DNA of 64,000 bases from the NCBI RefSeq assembly GCF_017355885.1, contig NZ_JAFEUU010000015.1, forward strand, positions 1 through 64,000. Reading direction: 5' to 3'. The notes beneath the pieces were generated by a model, which saw only the letters and a program-made list of their open reading frames with translations, had not been told where the DNA came from and searched no databases. Position 1 is the first letter of the stretch. Each line of letters begins with the position of its first letter. This DNA is from Sabulicella rubraurantiaca (GTDB lineage Bacteria; Pseudomonadota; Alphaproteobacteria; Acetobacterales; Acetobacteraceae). Below are positions 55,036 through 63,645 of this stretch, piece after piece. Made by a program: the position numbers and the translations under genes.

Positions 55036-55872
55036 ATGGGCGAAGCAGCCAGCAGCAAGATCCAGGACCACTACGCAAGCGAGGGCATCGCGGCCCGGAT
55101 CCTCGCCGCCCTCCGGGCCGCTTGGGGCGAGGACATTCCGGTCACGCCCGACGCGCTGGCCCCGCTCGACCACTTCCATGGTCGCGGCCTGAAGGCGACC
55201 GAGGAACTGGCCGCGCTCCTGGACCCGCGCGCCGGTGAGCGCCTGCTCGACATCGGGGGCGGCATCGGCGGGCCCGCGCGCTGGATCGCGGCGAGCTTCG
55301 GCTGCCGCGTCACTTCGCTCGACCTGACGCCAGAGTGCTGCCGGACCGCGGTGGAGCTGAGTGCAGCCACCGGCCTCTCCGACCGCGTGTTCATCATCGA
55401 GGGCATCGCAACGGACCTGCCTTTCGGCGAGGGCGAGTTCGACCGGGCCTACTCCGAGAACGTGGCGATGAACATCGCCGACAAGCCACGCTTCTACGCT
55501 GAGGCGCTGCGGGTGCTGCGTCCCGGCGGGGTGTTTGCCTTCTCCAACTACGGGGCAGGGCCAAACGGTGATCCGCATTTCCCGCTTCCCTGGGCGGCGG
55601 GACCACTGACGAGCTTCCTGGCGTCGCCGGACGAGACGCGTGAAGAGATCCTGGATGCCGGGTTCGAATTGGTCGTGTTTCGCGACAAGACCGAGGAAGT
55701 CCTGCCGGATCTGCGCGAGAACCGCCGGCGACTGGAAGGGCAGGGCCTTCCGCCTCTCGGGCTGCAGACCCTCATGGGCGAGCGGATCGCGGAGTTTCAG
55801 ATCAACGTTGCCCGGAGCGCGGAAGAGGGCCGTCTGACCATCATCGAGGCCCTGCTCCGCAAGCCAACCTGA
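55036..55872 (+). CDS. SAM-dependent class I methyltransferase
   Basis: This 278-residue methyltransferase has motif I LLDIGGGIGGPARWIAASFG near residue 72 and an acidic post-I segment SLDLTPECCRTAVELSAATG. Then come IATDLPFGEGEFDRAYSENV and ALRVLRPGGVFAFSNYG. It resembles small-molecule (sterol/ubiquinone-like) methyltransferases. The acceptor is unknown. The ATG at 55036 follows GGAAAGG. The frame runs open for 186 bases upstream without homology. It stands alone. Confidence 0.85.
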   Translation: MGEAASSKIQDHYASEGIAARILAALRAAWGEDIPVTPDALAPLDHFHGRGLKATEELAALLDPRAGERLLDIGGGIGGPARWIAASFGCRVTSLDLTPECCRTAVELSAATGLSDRVFIIEGIATDLPFGEGEFDRAYSENVAMNIADKPRFYAEALRVLRPGGVFAFSNYGAGPNGDPHFPLPWAAGPLTSFLASPDETREEILDAGFELVVFRDKTEEVLPDLRENRRRLEGQGLPPLGLQTLMGERIAEFQINVARSAEEGRLTIIEALLRKPT

Positions 55873-56406
55873 GGCAACGCCGCTGTTCCAGAGGTATCGG
55901 AGATCTGCTCCGGAATGGCGTGCATGCCGATCTCGTGGCGTGACCGGGACACACCCGGCCTGCTGGTGCCGAAGCAGATTTCCGCGACTTACTGTCTTCG
56001 AGCCCTGACCCGCGTGTCTGCGCCTGCCGTGGGCGAGGAACTGCCCCGCATGTAGCGACGCTCAGGACGATAGCGTCCCGTTGCGCCCGACCGGGAAATC
56101 AAGGCTTTCCAGAGCCGCGCAAAAAGTCTCACAACCAACCTCTTTGACTGACAAAGCCCAGTGACCCGCGCTCTAAAATGAAGCGCGACCGAGGCGAGCG
56201 TGCCCGGGAGGCATCCCCTCGCTCCCAAGGGGCCGGGCCTACTCCGGCCGAAAGATCCATGCAACGTGAGGGCTTTTACTTTCGGTGGAAATCCGCATCG
56301 GCCCATCCGAAGCCTCAGGGCCGGGCGCCAGCCGATGGCCACGGACGGAATCCCTTCCGACGAGGCGCAAACCGGTTAGGGTCTGTCAGACAGTTCCGGA
56401 GCAAAG
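55873..56406. other. Non-coding stretch
   Basis: These 534 bases lie between the methyltransferase and the small membrane protein genes. I find no family match in any frame, no RNA gene and no clear hairpin. Short C-rich and G-rich words occur but do not pair well. Confidence 0.4.
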
Positions 56407-56856
56407 ATGGCCAGTGCGGCAGCAGGTCTAAGCAGGGTCCGGCGGGCGTTCGACGCGGGGCTTGGATTCGTGCTCGGGACGGCGGTCGGCGTGCCGGTAG
56501 GCCTTGCGCTGTATATGGCGGGACGCGAAGCGCTGCTGCCCCCGCGGCTTCTTTCCTCGGACGTAATCCTGTGGACCGTGGTTGTCCTCGTCGCTCTCAG
56601 CCTTGGCGTGGTCGGGGCCCGAAGGCGTTGGGGCGCGCCCGGAGGAAGCCGGCTTGTGCGCGGCGCCCTCGGCTTCGTGGCGGGCGCGGTGATCGGCGGC
56701 CCGCTGACCTTTGTCGCTGCCCTGGCAGCCTGGGATGCCTCGGGTATCCCCGATCGGGATGGCGGCTTCGGGTTGATGACGCTCTTTGTGTTAGCGCCGC
56801 TCGGGGCGCTGGCCTTGGGTGTCACCGGGGCCCTCCTCCTGGCGCGGCGCGGTTGA
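56407..56856 (+). CDS. Small hypothetical membrane protein
   Basis: This 149-residue protein has four hydrophobic segments at about 18-38, 52-70, 86-108 and 122-145. Gly/Ala-rich packing appears in LGFVLGTAVGVPVGLALYM and LGFVAGAVIGGPLTFVAAL. The two halves look similar and may be an internal duplication. I do not recognise the family. It is 126 bases upstream of the secreted JAMM/MORN gene and may be expressed with it. Confidence 0.55.
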   Translation: MASAAAGLSRVRRAFDAGLGFVLGTAVGVPVGLALYMAGREALLPPRLLSSDVILWTVVVLVALSLGVVGARRRWGAPGGSRLVRGALGFVAGAVIGGPLTFVAALAAWDASGIPDRDGGFGLMTLFVLAPLGALALGVTGALLLARRG

Positions 56857-56982
56857 AGCGGTGGTTCGCCGTTGTCCGGATCGCTGCCTCCCGCACCCCC
56901 ACCTCGTTTTGGTATAACGCCTCCCCATAGCCCTGCGGCGAGTGGGCACAGCCGCGACACGATGGAAGGAGGAGGGGAAAGC

Positions 56983-59544
56983 GTGCCGAGATGCGATCAG
57001 GCTTCGCAAGGAGGCAGCAGCCGGGACGACCCAGGGCACCGAAAGGGGTGGGGCAGCGCCTCAGGCTGTTTGGCTGCCCTCCTGCTGGCCGCGGGCATAG
57101 GCGTGGCCAGTTCGGCGGCCGTCGCCCAGCCACCCCCGAGGGCAACGGCCCCCGCCTCGCGAACCGGGGCCGGCAACGCTGCGACCCTCGCGATGATGAG
57201 CCGTGCCGCTGCCACCATCGGCACCATCAGGCCGCCACCGGATGCTCCAGCGGATGTCACACCGGCCGCGGCCACCCTGGTCAGCGAATGCCACGTGCTC
57301 GTCGAGCGGGCCGGCTTGCAGCGGATCATCGCAGCCATGCGACCTTCCGGGCAGCAGCTCACTCTCTCCGTGCAATTCGGCGCGGCTGACGGCCTCGCCG
57401 AACTGAGCAGCATCAGCGTGATCCGCGAGGGGGAACTCGACAAGGATTCCCCGCTTGCCCTCATCAGCGGCGACTCCCCCTTCGTCCTGTTGACGCTCCA
57501 GCGGAGCGGGGAGCGCTGTTCCAGCGGAGAGAGAGGTTGGCTCACCCTTGCAGGCCATGCCGGGGCGCAGGCCTTGGCGGTCGCTCACCAGGATCGCGAG
57601 GAGGCTTGGCGGTTCGTCACCGGATGTGTACCCCAGAGCCCGCGCGCCGCAGAATGGCGAGGCAGCAGCCTGGCCACCATCCGCTGCCCTGCTGCCCTCG
57701 CACAGAGCTCAGCGCTGCCAGGCGCGCCAGTCCTTGCGATGGGGAATGGCACCGTCGCCGTGGTCGGCCTGACCACCGGCGCCCGTTCGGGAGAAAGCCT
57801 CGCAGTACGCGACCTGCGGCCCCTGGTCTTCGGCGTGCCGCCTGCGGAAACCTCCGCCACCGAGCCGGGATGGGCGGCCGCGCTGTCCTATAGCAGCCTC
57901 CGGCCAAATCGGGCCGCCATGCCCATCCGGCCCATCGCAGGCGTCGAGCGTCGTGATCTCGACGTAGCGGCAGCGGCCTTCTCCGATCTTGCCGCCGTGA
58001 TCCAGGTCGGTGGAACTCAGCCGCCCGACCACCTCTCGCTCCCGCCATCCATGGTCCGCGAGATGTCGGCCCTCTTCCAGCGGATGAGGCAGGAAGGCGT
58101 GGAGTTCGGCGCCTTTTTGCACCACACGCCTTTTGGCTTTGTGGCGCGGGACGTGTCGCGTGGAAGCTCCCACAGCGTCGTTCTTGCCGGCCGCACGGGT
58201 GGAGGCGCGTCCATTTCGTTCGCCTTCCACACGCACCCGAGTGACGCCGGCTTCTCGGCGCAGGATCTGGTGGGCGCCCGTCCCGATATGGTGACCGTCG
58301 TTCAATCGGCGCCCGACAATTTCCACATGCTGGTCTTCAACCGGCCTCAGGAAACCGGAGGCTTGAGGCCGCCGCTGCAGAAGACGGCGATCAGCATCCT
58401 GGCGGCCCGGCGCCTGATCGCAGCCCGCGCACGGCTTCAAAGAGCCGCTCCCGCCGAAAGGGAGCGCGCCAACAATCAGATCGCCATGGAGGTCATCGCC
58501 GCGCAGGCGTGGGAAGGGAATTTCCTGTACTACACCGGCCCCGCCGAGCGGATGCGGCTGCTTACCTCCGTGGACGCGCTGCGGCGCCCGATTTCTGGCC
58601 CGGCCGCGCCACAGCCGGCGAGCAATTGGGATCGCCTCACGCGCTACGAACGCCTCGCCGCGCAAGCGGCCCTCATCGAGGATGCCTTCGCCTCGGGCGA
58701 CCGCGCCCTGGCGGAGCGGATGCAACTGAACGGCGAGCTGGACGAGGTCACCCGCATGGCACTCGCGGCGTGGAAGGCGCGGATCCGTGCGCGCGGAGGC
58801 ATCCGGGAAGACTCGGAACTCGGCCGCCTTCTGGCTCAGGATGGACTTCCCGACGAGCTGCTGTTCTGGCTTCTCGAACCGGCCTCCGGGCGAACCCCCA
58901 GTGGGGGCACCGTGGATCTCATTTTCGACCGCTATCTCATCACCGCGGAGGACGGGGGCACGGCGGTCCGACGCCGACAGATTGGGCCGCGGGTCGGATC
59001 TGCCGATGAGGTCGAACTGCGCTGGCCTAACGGCGCCTGGTACCGGGGCTTTGCCGTCGGTTCGATGTTCCTAGGGCAGGGGCATTTTCGCGACAGGGAA
59101 GGGAACCAGATCATCGGGCAGTTCGGCCCTCCGGAATCGCGGGCGCCTGGCCGGATCCTGCGCGCGGACGGGGTGCGCTACGAGGGCATGCTGACCGGGA
59201 CCGGTGAGCCATGGGGCCGAGGGCGCATGCGCCACCCCAATGGGGATGTCTATGAGGGCGAGTTCCAGCGTGGGCGACACGGCCGCGGAACCTATCGCCT
59301 CAGCACTGGCCAGCGGATCGAAGGCGAGTTCCGCAACGGCCGCGTCCACGGAAATGCGACCCTCTACTCGAGCAACAACGAGATGCAGCAGACCGGCGAG
59401 TGGCGGGAGGACCGGTTCGTCAGCGGCCGGATGATTGTTCACCGGGGCAATGTGCGTGAAGTGCACGAAGGCGAATTCCGCAACAACGCGCTGGCTCGCG
59501 GCACGATCTACGCGCCCCAGGGGACACGCACCGTGGGGCGCTGA
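56983..59544 (+). CDS. Secreted protein with JAMM-like motif and MORN repeats
   Basis: This 853-residue protein has a long basic N-terminus and a hydrophobic export segment (CLAALLLAAGIGVASSAAVA) ending near residue 47. A trypsin-like or other enzyme part could lie at 90-320 but I do not recognise it. Residues 374-428 fit the JAMM/MPN metalloprotease pattern: Glu374 in GVEFGAFLHH, then HTHP (416-419), Ser425 and Asp428 in FSAQD. About 730-830 hold MORN-type repeats (YEGMLTG, GDVYEGEFQRGRHGRGTYRL, IEGEFRNGRVHG). MORN units often bind membranes or proteins. GTG 56983 is chosen because GGAGGAGGGG lies nine bases before it. Activity is predicted from the motif only. Confidence 0.65.
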   Translation: MPRCDQASQGGSSRDDPGHRKGWGSASGCLAALLLAAGIGVASSAAVAQPPPRATAPASRTGAGNAATLAMMSRAAATIGTIRPPPDAPADVTPAAATLVSECHVLVERAGLQRIIAAMRPSGQQLTLSVQFGAADGLAELSSISVIREGELDKDSPLALISGDSPFVLLTLQRSGERCSSGERGWLTLAGHAGAQALAVAHQDREEAWRFVTGCVPQSPRAAEWRGSSLATIRCPAALAQSSALPGAPVLAMGNGTVAVVGLTTGARSGESLAVRDLRPLVFGVPPAETSATEPGWAAALSYSSLRPNRAAMPIRPIAGVERRDLDVAAAAFSDLAAVIQVGGTQPPDHLSLPPSMVREMSALFQRMRQEGVEFGAFLHHTPFGFVARDVSRGSSHSVVLAGRTGGGASISFAFHTHPSDAGFSAQDLVGARPDMVTVVQSAPDNFHMLVFNRPQETGGLRPPLQKTAISILAARRLIAARARLQRAAPAERERANNQIAMEVIAAQAWEGNFLYYTGPAERMRLLTSVDALRRPISGPAAPQPASNWDRLTRYERLAAQAALIEDAFASGDRALAERMQLNGELDEVTRMALAAWKARIRARGGIREDSELGRLLAQDGLPDELLFWLLEPASGRTPSGGTVDLIFDRYLITAEDGGTAVRRRQIGPRVGSADEVELRWPNGAWYRGFAVGSMFLGQGHFRDREGNQIIGQFGPPESRAPGRILRADGVRYEGMLTGTGEPWGRGRMRHPNGDVYEGEFQRGRHGRGTYRLSTGQRIEGEFRNGRVHGNATLYSSNNEMQQTGEWREDRFVSGRMIVHRGNVREVHEGEFRNNALARGTIYAPQGTRTVGR

Positions 59545-59710
59545 ACGCGCCAAGAGGGGTGATGTCCAGGAAGCTACCAGCCGCCGACACCAGCCTAGTC
59601 GCTTGGCAACGGAATGCGCCCTTTCCTCGACGCGGAAGCAATTGAACAAATTCTTCGGCGTGATGCCGTGATGCACTCCGACGCGATCAGGCAGGCGCAG
59701 GCCGAGGGTC

Positions 59711-60667
59711 TCAGGAAGAACCCGGTCCTGCCAGAACTCGCAACGGCCTCCCTGCCAGAAAGGCCTCCACGGTCTCCAGCGCATCCCGGTAGCGTACCAG
59801 GAAATTCTCCCGCGTACGTCCACCCACATGCGCCGTCAGCACCGTGTTCGGCAGGCCACGCAGCGAGTGGCTCACAGGCAAGGGCTCCGTGTCGTACACA
59901 TCGAGCCCTGCTCCGCCGATCCGGCCCTCGCGCAGCGCTGTCACCAGCGCTGCTTCATCGACGATGGGCCCGCGCGAGGTATTGATGAGGAGAGCATGGC
60001 GTCGCATTGCGCCCAGCTCGGCTGCCCCTACAAGTCCGTGCGTGCGCTTGCTGTAGCGAGTGTGGATGCTGACGATATCAGCCTCTGCGAACAGCGTGTG
60101 ACGCTGTACATGGCGCGCGCCCACTTCGGTGCAGCGATCCTCGGTCAGGTTCTCGCTCCAGGCGATCACCTCCATGCCGAAGGCACGGCCAAGGCGGGCC
60201 ATGTCGCCCCCGAGCGTCCCGAGCCCCACCAGCCCAAGCACCCTGCCGGTCAGCCCGCCACCCAGCGCCGCTCCCCAGCCGCCTTCCCGGATGGCGCGGT
60301 CCTCGGCCGGGATGCGTTTCACAAGGCTGAGGATCAGACCCCAGGCCAGTTCCACCGTGGCCATCGTGAAGCCATAGCTGGTGCCGCAGACCGTCACGCC
60401 CCGCGCGGCCAAGGCGGGCAGGTCGAGCGCGGCGTTGTTCATGCCATGGGTCACGAGCAGACGAAGCCGTGGCAGCTTCTCCAGGAGCGCAGCGTCAAAG
60501 CGTGTCTCCTCGCGGCTTGTCACGACCATGTCGCAATCCGCGAGCAGTGCAGGGGCCTCGGCGTCGCTGACTCGCCCGTGGAAGGACACCTCAAGGCCCG
60601 GCAGGCGCGACCAGTCGGCCGCCTCGCGCGCTACGTGGTGGTAGTCGTTGATAATGGCGAGGCGCAT
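59711..60667 (-). CDS. D-2-hydroxyacid dehydrogenase family protein
   Basis: This 318-residue NAD(P)-dependent enzyme has the Rossmann motif VLGLVGLGTLGGDMARLGRA near 145, the catalytic Arg in LLINTSRGPIVDEAALVTAL, the Glu region GAGLDVYDTEPLP and His in VLTAHVGGRT. It reduces 2-keto acids or oxidises D-2-hydroxyacids. It starts at ATG 60667 in an ATGA overlap with the Bug receptor gene. The receptor may import its substrate acid. Confidence 0.88.
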   Translation of the reverse strand: MRLAIINDYHHVAREAADWSRLPGLEVSFHGRVSDAEAPALLADCDMVVTSREETRFDAALLEKLPRLRLLVTHGMNNAALDLPALAARGVTVCGTSYGFTMATVELAWGLILSLVKRIPAEDRAIREGGWGAALGGGLTGRVLGLVGLGTLGGDMARLGRAFGMEVIAWSENLTEDRCTEVGARHVQRHTLFAEADIVSIHTRYSKRTHGLVGAAELGAMRRHALLINTSRGPIVDEAALVTALREGRIGGAGLDVYDTEPLPVSHSLRGLPNTVLTAHVGGRTRENFLVRYRDALETVEAFLAGRPLRVLAGPGSS

Positions 60668-61653
60668 CAGGCGGGGCGCAGACCTGCGAGCGCAGCCGCA
60701 CGCCGTGCATTGGCGAGCTCGGCTTCGAGAAATGCCGTGAAGCCCGCAGGCGTACGTTGTGCGGCGCTGCCTAGTATGGCCCCGACCTCCACGATGCGCG
60801 ACTGCACCGCGGCCTCCTCCAGAGTGGCCTGGAGTGCCGCGTGGAGCGTGGCGACGATCTCGGGTGGCGTCCCTGCCGGGGCCAGCAGCCCGCCATAGCT
60901 GCCCGCGGTGTAGCCGGGCAGGCCGGCCTCGATGAAGGTCTGAACCCCAGGCAGGTGCGGCGAGCGCTCGGGCGTGGCGATCGCGATGATCGGGGCCTTG
61001 TTCTCGCGGTGCAGCGGCAGCGCCGAGGGAAGCTCAACAAAGCCTGCATCCACGGTGCCGCTGATGAGATCCGGGACCATGGCGCTCCCGCCGCGATAGG
61101 GCACATGGGTGGCGCGCACATTGGCGCCGGCCATGAAAAGCTCCAGCGCAAGATGCGCCGCGCTCCCATTTCCCGGCGTGGCAACCGTCACCCGTCCCTC
61201 GCGCGCACGCAGGATCTCGATGAACTGTGCGAGGGTCGTGACACCCAGGCGCGCTCTCACCTGACACACCATCGGCAGGATGCCGACTAGGCCAATCGGC
61301 CTGAAGTCCCGCTGCACGTCATAGGACAAGTTGGGCTGCAGCACCGGGTTCGCCGTGAGCGGCCCGCCTGCGCCGAACAGCAGGGTGTAGCCATCTGGGG
61401 TGGCGCGGGCTACGGCCTCGGCGCCGACGCTCCCGCCAGCGCCGAGGCGGTTGTCGATGGCGAGCGGGCGTCCCAACCGCTCCGACATCGGACCTGCGAC
61501 GATGCGGGCCAGGATGTCGGTGTTGCCGCCCGCCGCGAAGGGCACGACCAAGCGGATGGGGCGATCGGGGTAGGCGGCCAGGGCCGGGCGGGAAAGGACG
61601 CTGGCAAGCATAGGCGCCGCGCTGGCCCCCAGAAGAAGGCGACGAGTCGTCAT
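60667..61653 (-). CDS. Bug-family TTT periplasmic receptor
   Basis: This 328-residue receptor has a signal peptide (TTRRLLLGASAAPMLASVLS). Marks are YPDRPIRLVVPFAAGGNTDI, LAIDNRLGAGGSVGAEAVAR and HVPYRGGSAMVPDLISG. The ATG at 61653 follows GGGAG. It is coupled by overlap to the hydroxyacid dehydrogenase, which suggests a hydroxy- or keto-acid ligand. No transporter membrane genes are close. Confidence 0.9.
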   Translation of the reverse strand: MTTRRLLLGASAAPMLASVLSRPALAAYPDRPIRLVVPFAAGGNTDILARIVAGPMSERLGRPLAIDNRLGAGGSVGAEAVARATPDGYTLLFGAGGPLTANPVLQPNLSYDVQRDFRPIGLVGILPMVCQVRARLGVTTLAQFIEILRAREGRVTVATPGNGSAAHLALELFMAGANVRATHVPYRGGSAMVPDLISGTVDAGFVELPSALPLHRENKAPIIAIATPERSPHLPGVQTFIEAGLPGYTAGSYGGLLAPAGTPPEIVATLHAALQATLEEAAVQSRIVEVGAILGSAAQRTPAGFTAFLEAELANARRAAALAGLRPA

Positions 61654-61808
61654 GGACGTTGCTCCCACTCGGCATCCGCGGCCGATGGAAGACGTTCGCA
61701 CCGCGCCGCTGCCCGTGACAAGCAAAGACAGGTCCAGCGCCCCGCCCGTTGTAGCCTGCGGGTGCGCGGTGCAGCATCGGCCTGGAGCAAGAGCAGGGAG
61801 ACGACGAG

Positions 61809-62777
61809 ATGGACCAGCGGCGCTTGGGGCGGACGGGGCTGAGTGTCTCGGTCGTTGGCTATGGGTGTGGCGCTATTGGCGGGCTGATGGTCAAGGGCAC
61901 GCAGGCCGAGCAGGATCGCGCGATCGGCAGGGCCATTGACCAGGGCATCACCTATTTCGACACAGCGTCGGTCTATGGCGACGGAGTCTCGGAACAGAAT
62001 CTTGGCCGGGCGTTGAAGGCGCTGGGCGCCACGGTGGTGGTCGGCACCAAGGTGCGGGTCTTTCCGGCACAGCGCAGCGATATAGCCGGCACCATTGCCG
62101 CCTCCATGGAAGCGAGCCTGAAGCGCCTGGGGCGCGAGAGGGTGGATGTGTTCCAGCTCCACAACCCCATCACCACCTCTGGCGAGGCACCTGCCTTCAC
62201 GGCAGACATCATCCTCAACGAGGCCGTGCCGGCGCTCGAAGGCCTGCGGGAGCAGGGCAAGTGCGGCTGGTTCGGCATCACCGGCCTGGGTGACGCGCCT
62301 GCGCTGCGCCGCGTGCTCGACGAGGGCGGCTTTGCCACCGCGCAGATGCCGTACAACCTGTTGAACCCAAGCGGCATCACACCGCCGAAGCATGGCTCGG
62401 CCATGCCGGATCTCGGCGGCGTGATTGCCCACGCAGCCTCAGCGGATGTCGGCGTCATGGCCATCCGCGTGCTGGCGGGTGGCGCGCTGAGCGGGTCCGA
62501 GGCGCGCAGCCCACTGGGTGTGCCAGACGTGGCACCCATCGCCTCCGGATCGAGCTACGCCGCAGACGTCGCCGCCGCGCGACGCTTCCTTCCTCTGGTC
62601 GAGGCCGGATTTGCCAAGGACCTCGTGGAACTCGCCCTGCGCTTCGCCTCCATGCCACGCGAGATCAGCACCATCCTTGTCGGGACCTCCAGCATTGCGG
62701 AACTCGACCACGCGGTGGCTGCCGTCGCGCGCGGGCCGCTGCCGGATGAGGCTCTGGCCATGCTGCGGACGCTTTGA
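61809..62777 (+). CDS. Aldo/keto reductase
   Basis: This 322-residue TIM-barrel reductase opens RRLGRTGLSVSVVGYGCGAI and has the catalytic Tyr in ITYFDTASVYGDGVSEQNLG. The cofactor end is LRFASMPREISTILVGTSSI. It reduces aldehydes or ketones with NADPH. The ATG at 61809 follows GGGAGACGACG. It diverges from the Bug/dehydrogenase pair. The substrate is unknown. Confidence 0.88.
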   Translation: MDQRRLGRTGLSVSVVGYGCGAIGGLMVKGTQAEQDRAIGRAIDQGITYFDTASVYGDGVSEQNLGRALKALGATVVVGTKVRVFPAQRSDIAGTIAASMEASLKRLGRERVDVFQLHNPITTSGEAPAFTADIILNEAVPALEGLREQGKCGWFGITGLGDAPALRRVLDEGGFATAQMPYNLLNPSGITPPKHGSAMPDLGGVIAHAASADVGVMAIRVLAGGALSGSEARSPLGVPDVAPIASGSSYAADVAAARRFLPLVEAGFAKDLVELALRFASMPREISTILVGTSSIAELDHAVAAVARGPLPDEALAMLRTL

Positions 62778-62818
62778 TCCGCGCAAGCGTGCATGGTCAG
62801 CCGCTTGGTGCGGAGTGA

Positions 62819-63622
62819 TCAGGCGGTGGAGATGACGGCGCCGCCGAAGGTCTTCTCCACGAATTCGCGCACCTCCGGATGGGCATAGCCGGCGGCGAGG
62901 CGCCGTGCCCAGGGCGCGTTCTCATCCCGCCGCCGCACGACGACAAGCACGCTGTAGACGCTCTGCTCGGTTTCCCGCGCCAAGGCGTCGCGCAGCGGGT
63001 TGAGCCCGGCAGGCACGGCGAAATTGCCGGTGACCGCGCCGGCATCCACATCCTCCAGCGCCCGCACGATGGAGGCCGCCTCCAGCTCCACGATGCGGAT
63101 GCGCCTCGGGTTCTCGGCGATGTCGGCGACGGTGGCGCGGAAGTCGAGGCCGGGGCGCAGGCGCAGCACGCCCCCCTCGGCAAGGAGGAGCAGGGCGCGG
63201 CCGCCATTGGTGGGATCGTTGGGAATGGCGACGCGCGCCCCCTGCGGCAGCGCGTCGAGGCTGCGGTGACGGCGGGAGAACACGCCCATCAGGGTCAGGA
63301 CCGTGCGGCCCACTGGTACGAAGTCGTAGCCGCGCTGGGCGCGCTGCGCCTCCAGGAAGGGCAGGTGCTGGTAGGCATTGGCGTCCAGATCGCCGGCGGC
63401 CAGCGCGGCGTTGGGCTGGATGAAGTCCCCGAACTCGATGGCGCGGGTTTGGAAGCCGTCGCGGCGCAGCACCTCGGCGACCATCTCGAAGGTCTGCGCG
63501 TGCACGCCCTGGGTGACGCCGACGCGTAGCGGGCGGGCGGCGGTGCCGATCTCGGCGCCTTGCGCGAAGAGGGGCGAGGCGAAGGCCAGGGAGGGGAGAA
63601 GAAGCGCAGAGCGTCGCAGCAT
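62819..63622 (-). CDS. MetQ/NlpA-family substrate-binding protein without lipobox
   Basis: This 267-residue binding protein is of the methionine-ABC (MetQ/NlpA) family: LRVGVTQGVHAQTFEMVAEV, FGDFIQPNAALAAGDLDANA and AIPNDPTNGGRALLLLAE. The signal peptide LLLPSLAFASPLFAQG has no Cys, so unlike classic MetQ it is not lipid-anchored. ATG 63622 has GGAG ten bases upstream; ATG 63649, overlapping the stop of the flavin monooxygenase gene, is also possible. Next to that gene it probably binds an organosulfur or related compound. Permease and ATPase genes would lie outside the window. Confidence 0.85.
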   Translation of the reverse strand: MLRRSALLLPSLAFASPLFAQGAEIGTAARPLRVGVTQGVHAQTFEMVAEVLRRDGFQTRAIEFGDFIQPNAALAAGDLDANAYQHLPFLEAQRAQRGYDFVPVGRTVLTLMGVFSRRHRSLDALPQGARVAIPNDPTNGGRALLLLAEGGVLRLRPGLDFRATVADIAENPRRIRIVELEAASIVRALEDVDAGAVTGNFAVPAGLNPLRDALARETEQSVYSVLVVVRRRDENAPWARRLAAGYAHPEVREFVEKTFGGAVISTA

Positions 63623-63645
63623 TGGGATCGTTCTCCGTGTCTGGG

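Noticed and set aside
56178-56930. 250-codon plus-strand frame over the small membrane protein
   Set aside because: Low-complexity Arg/Gly/Ala shadow; the 149-residue frame has clear membrane helices.
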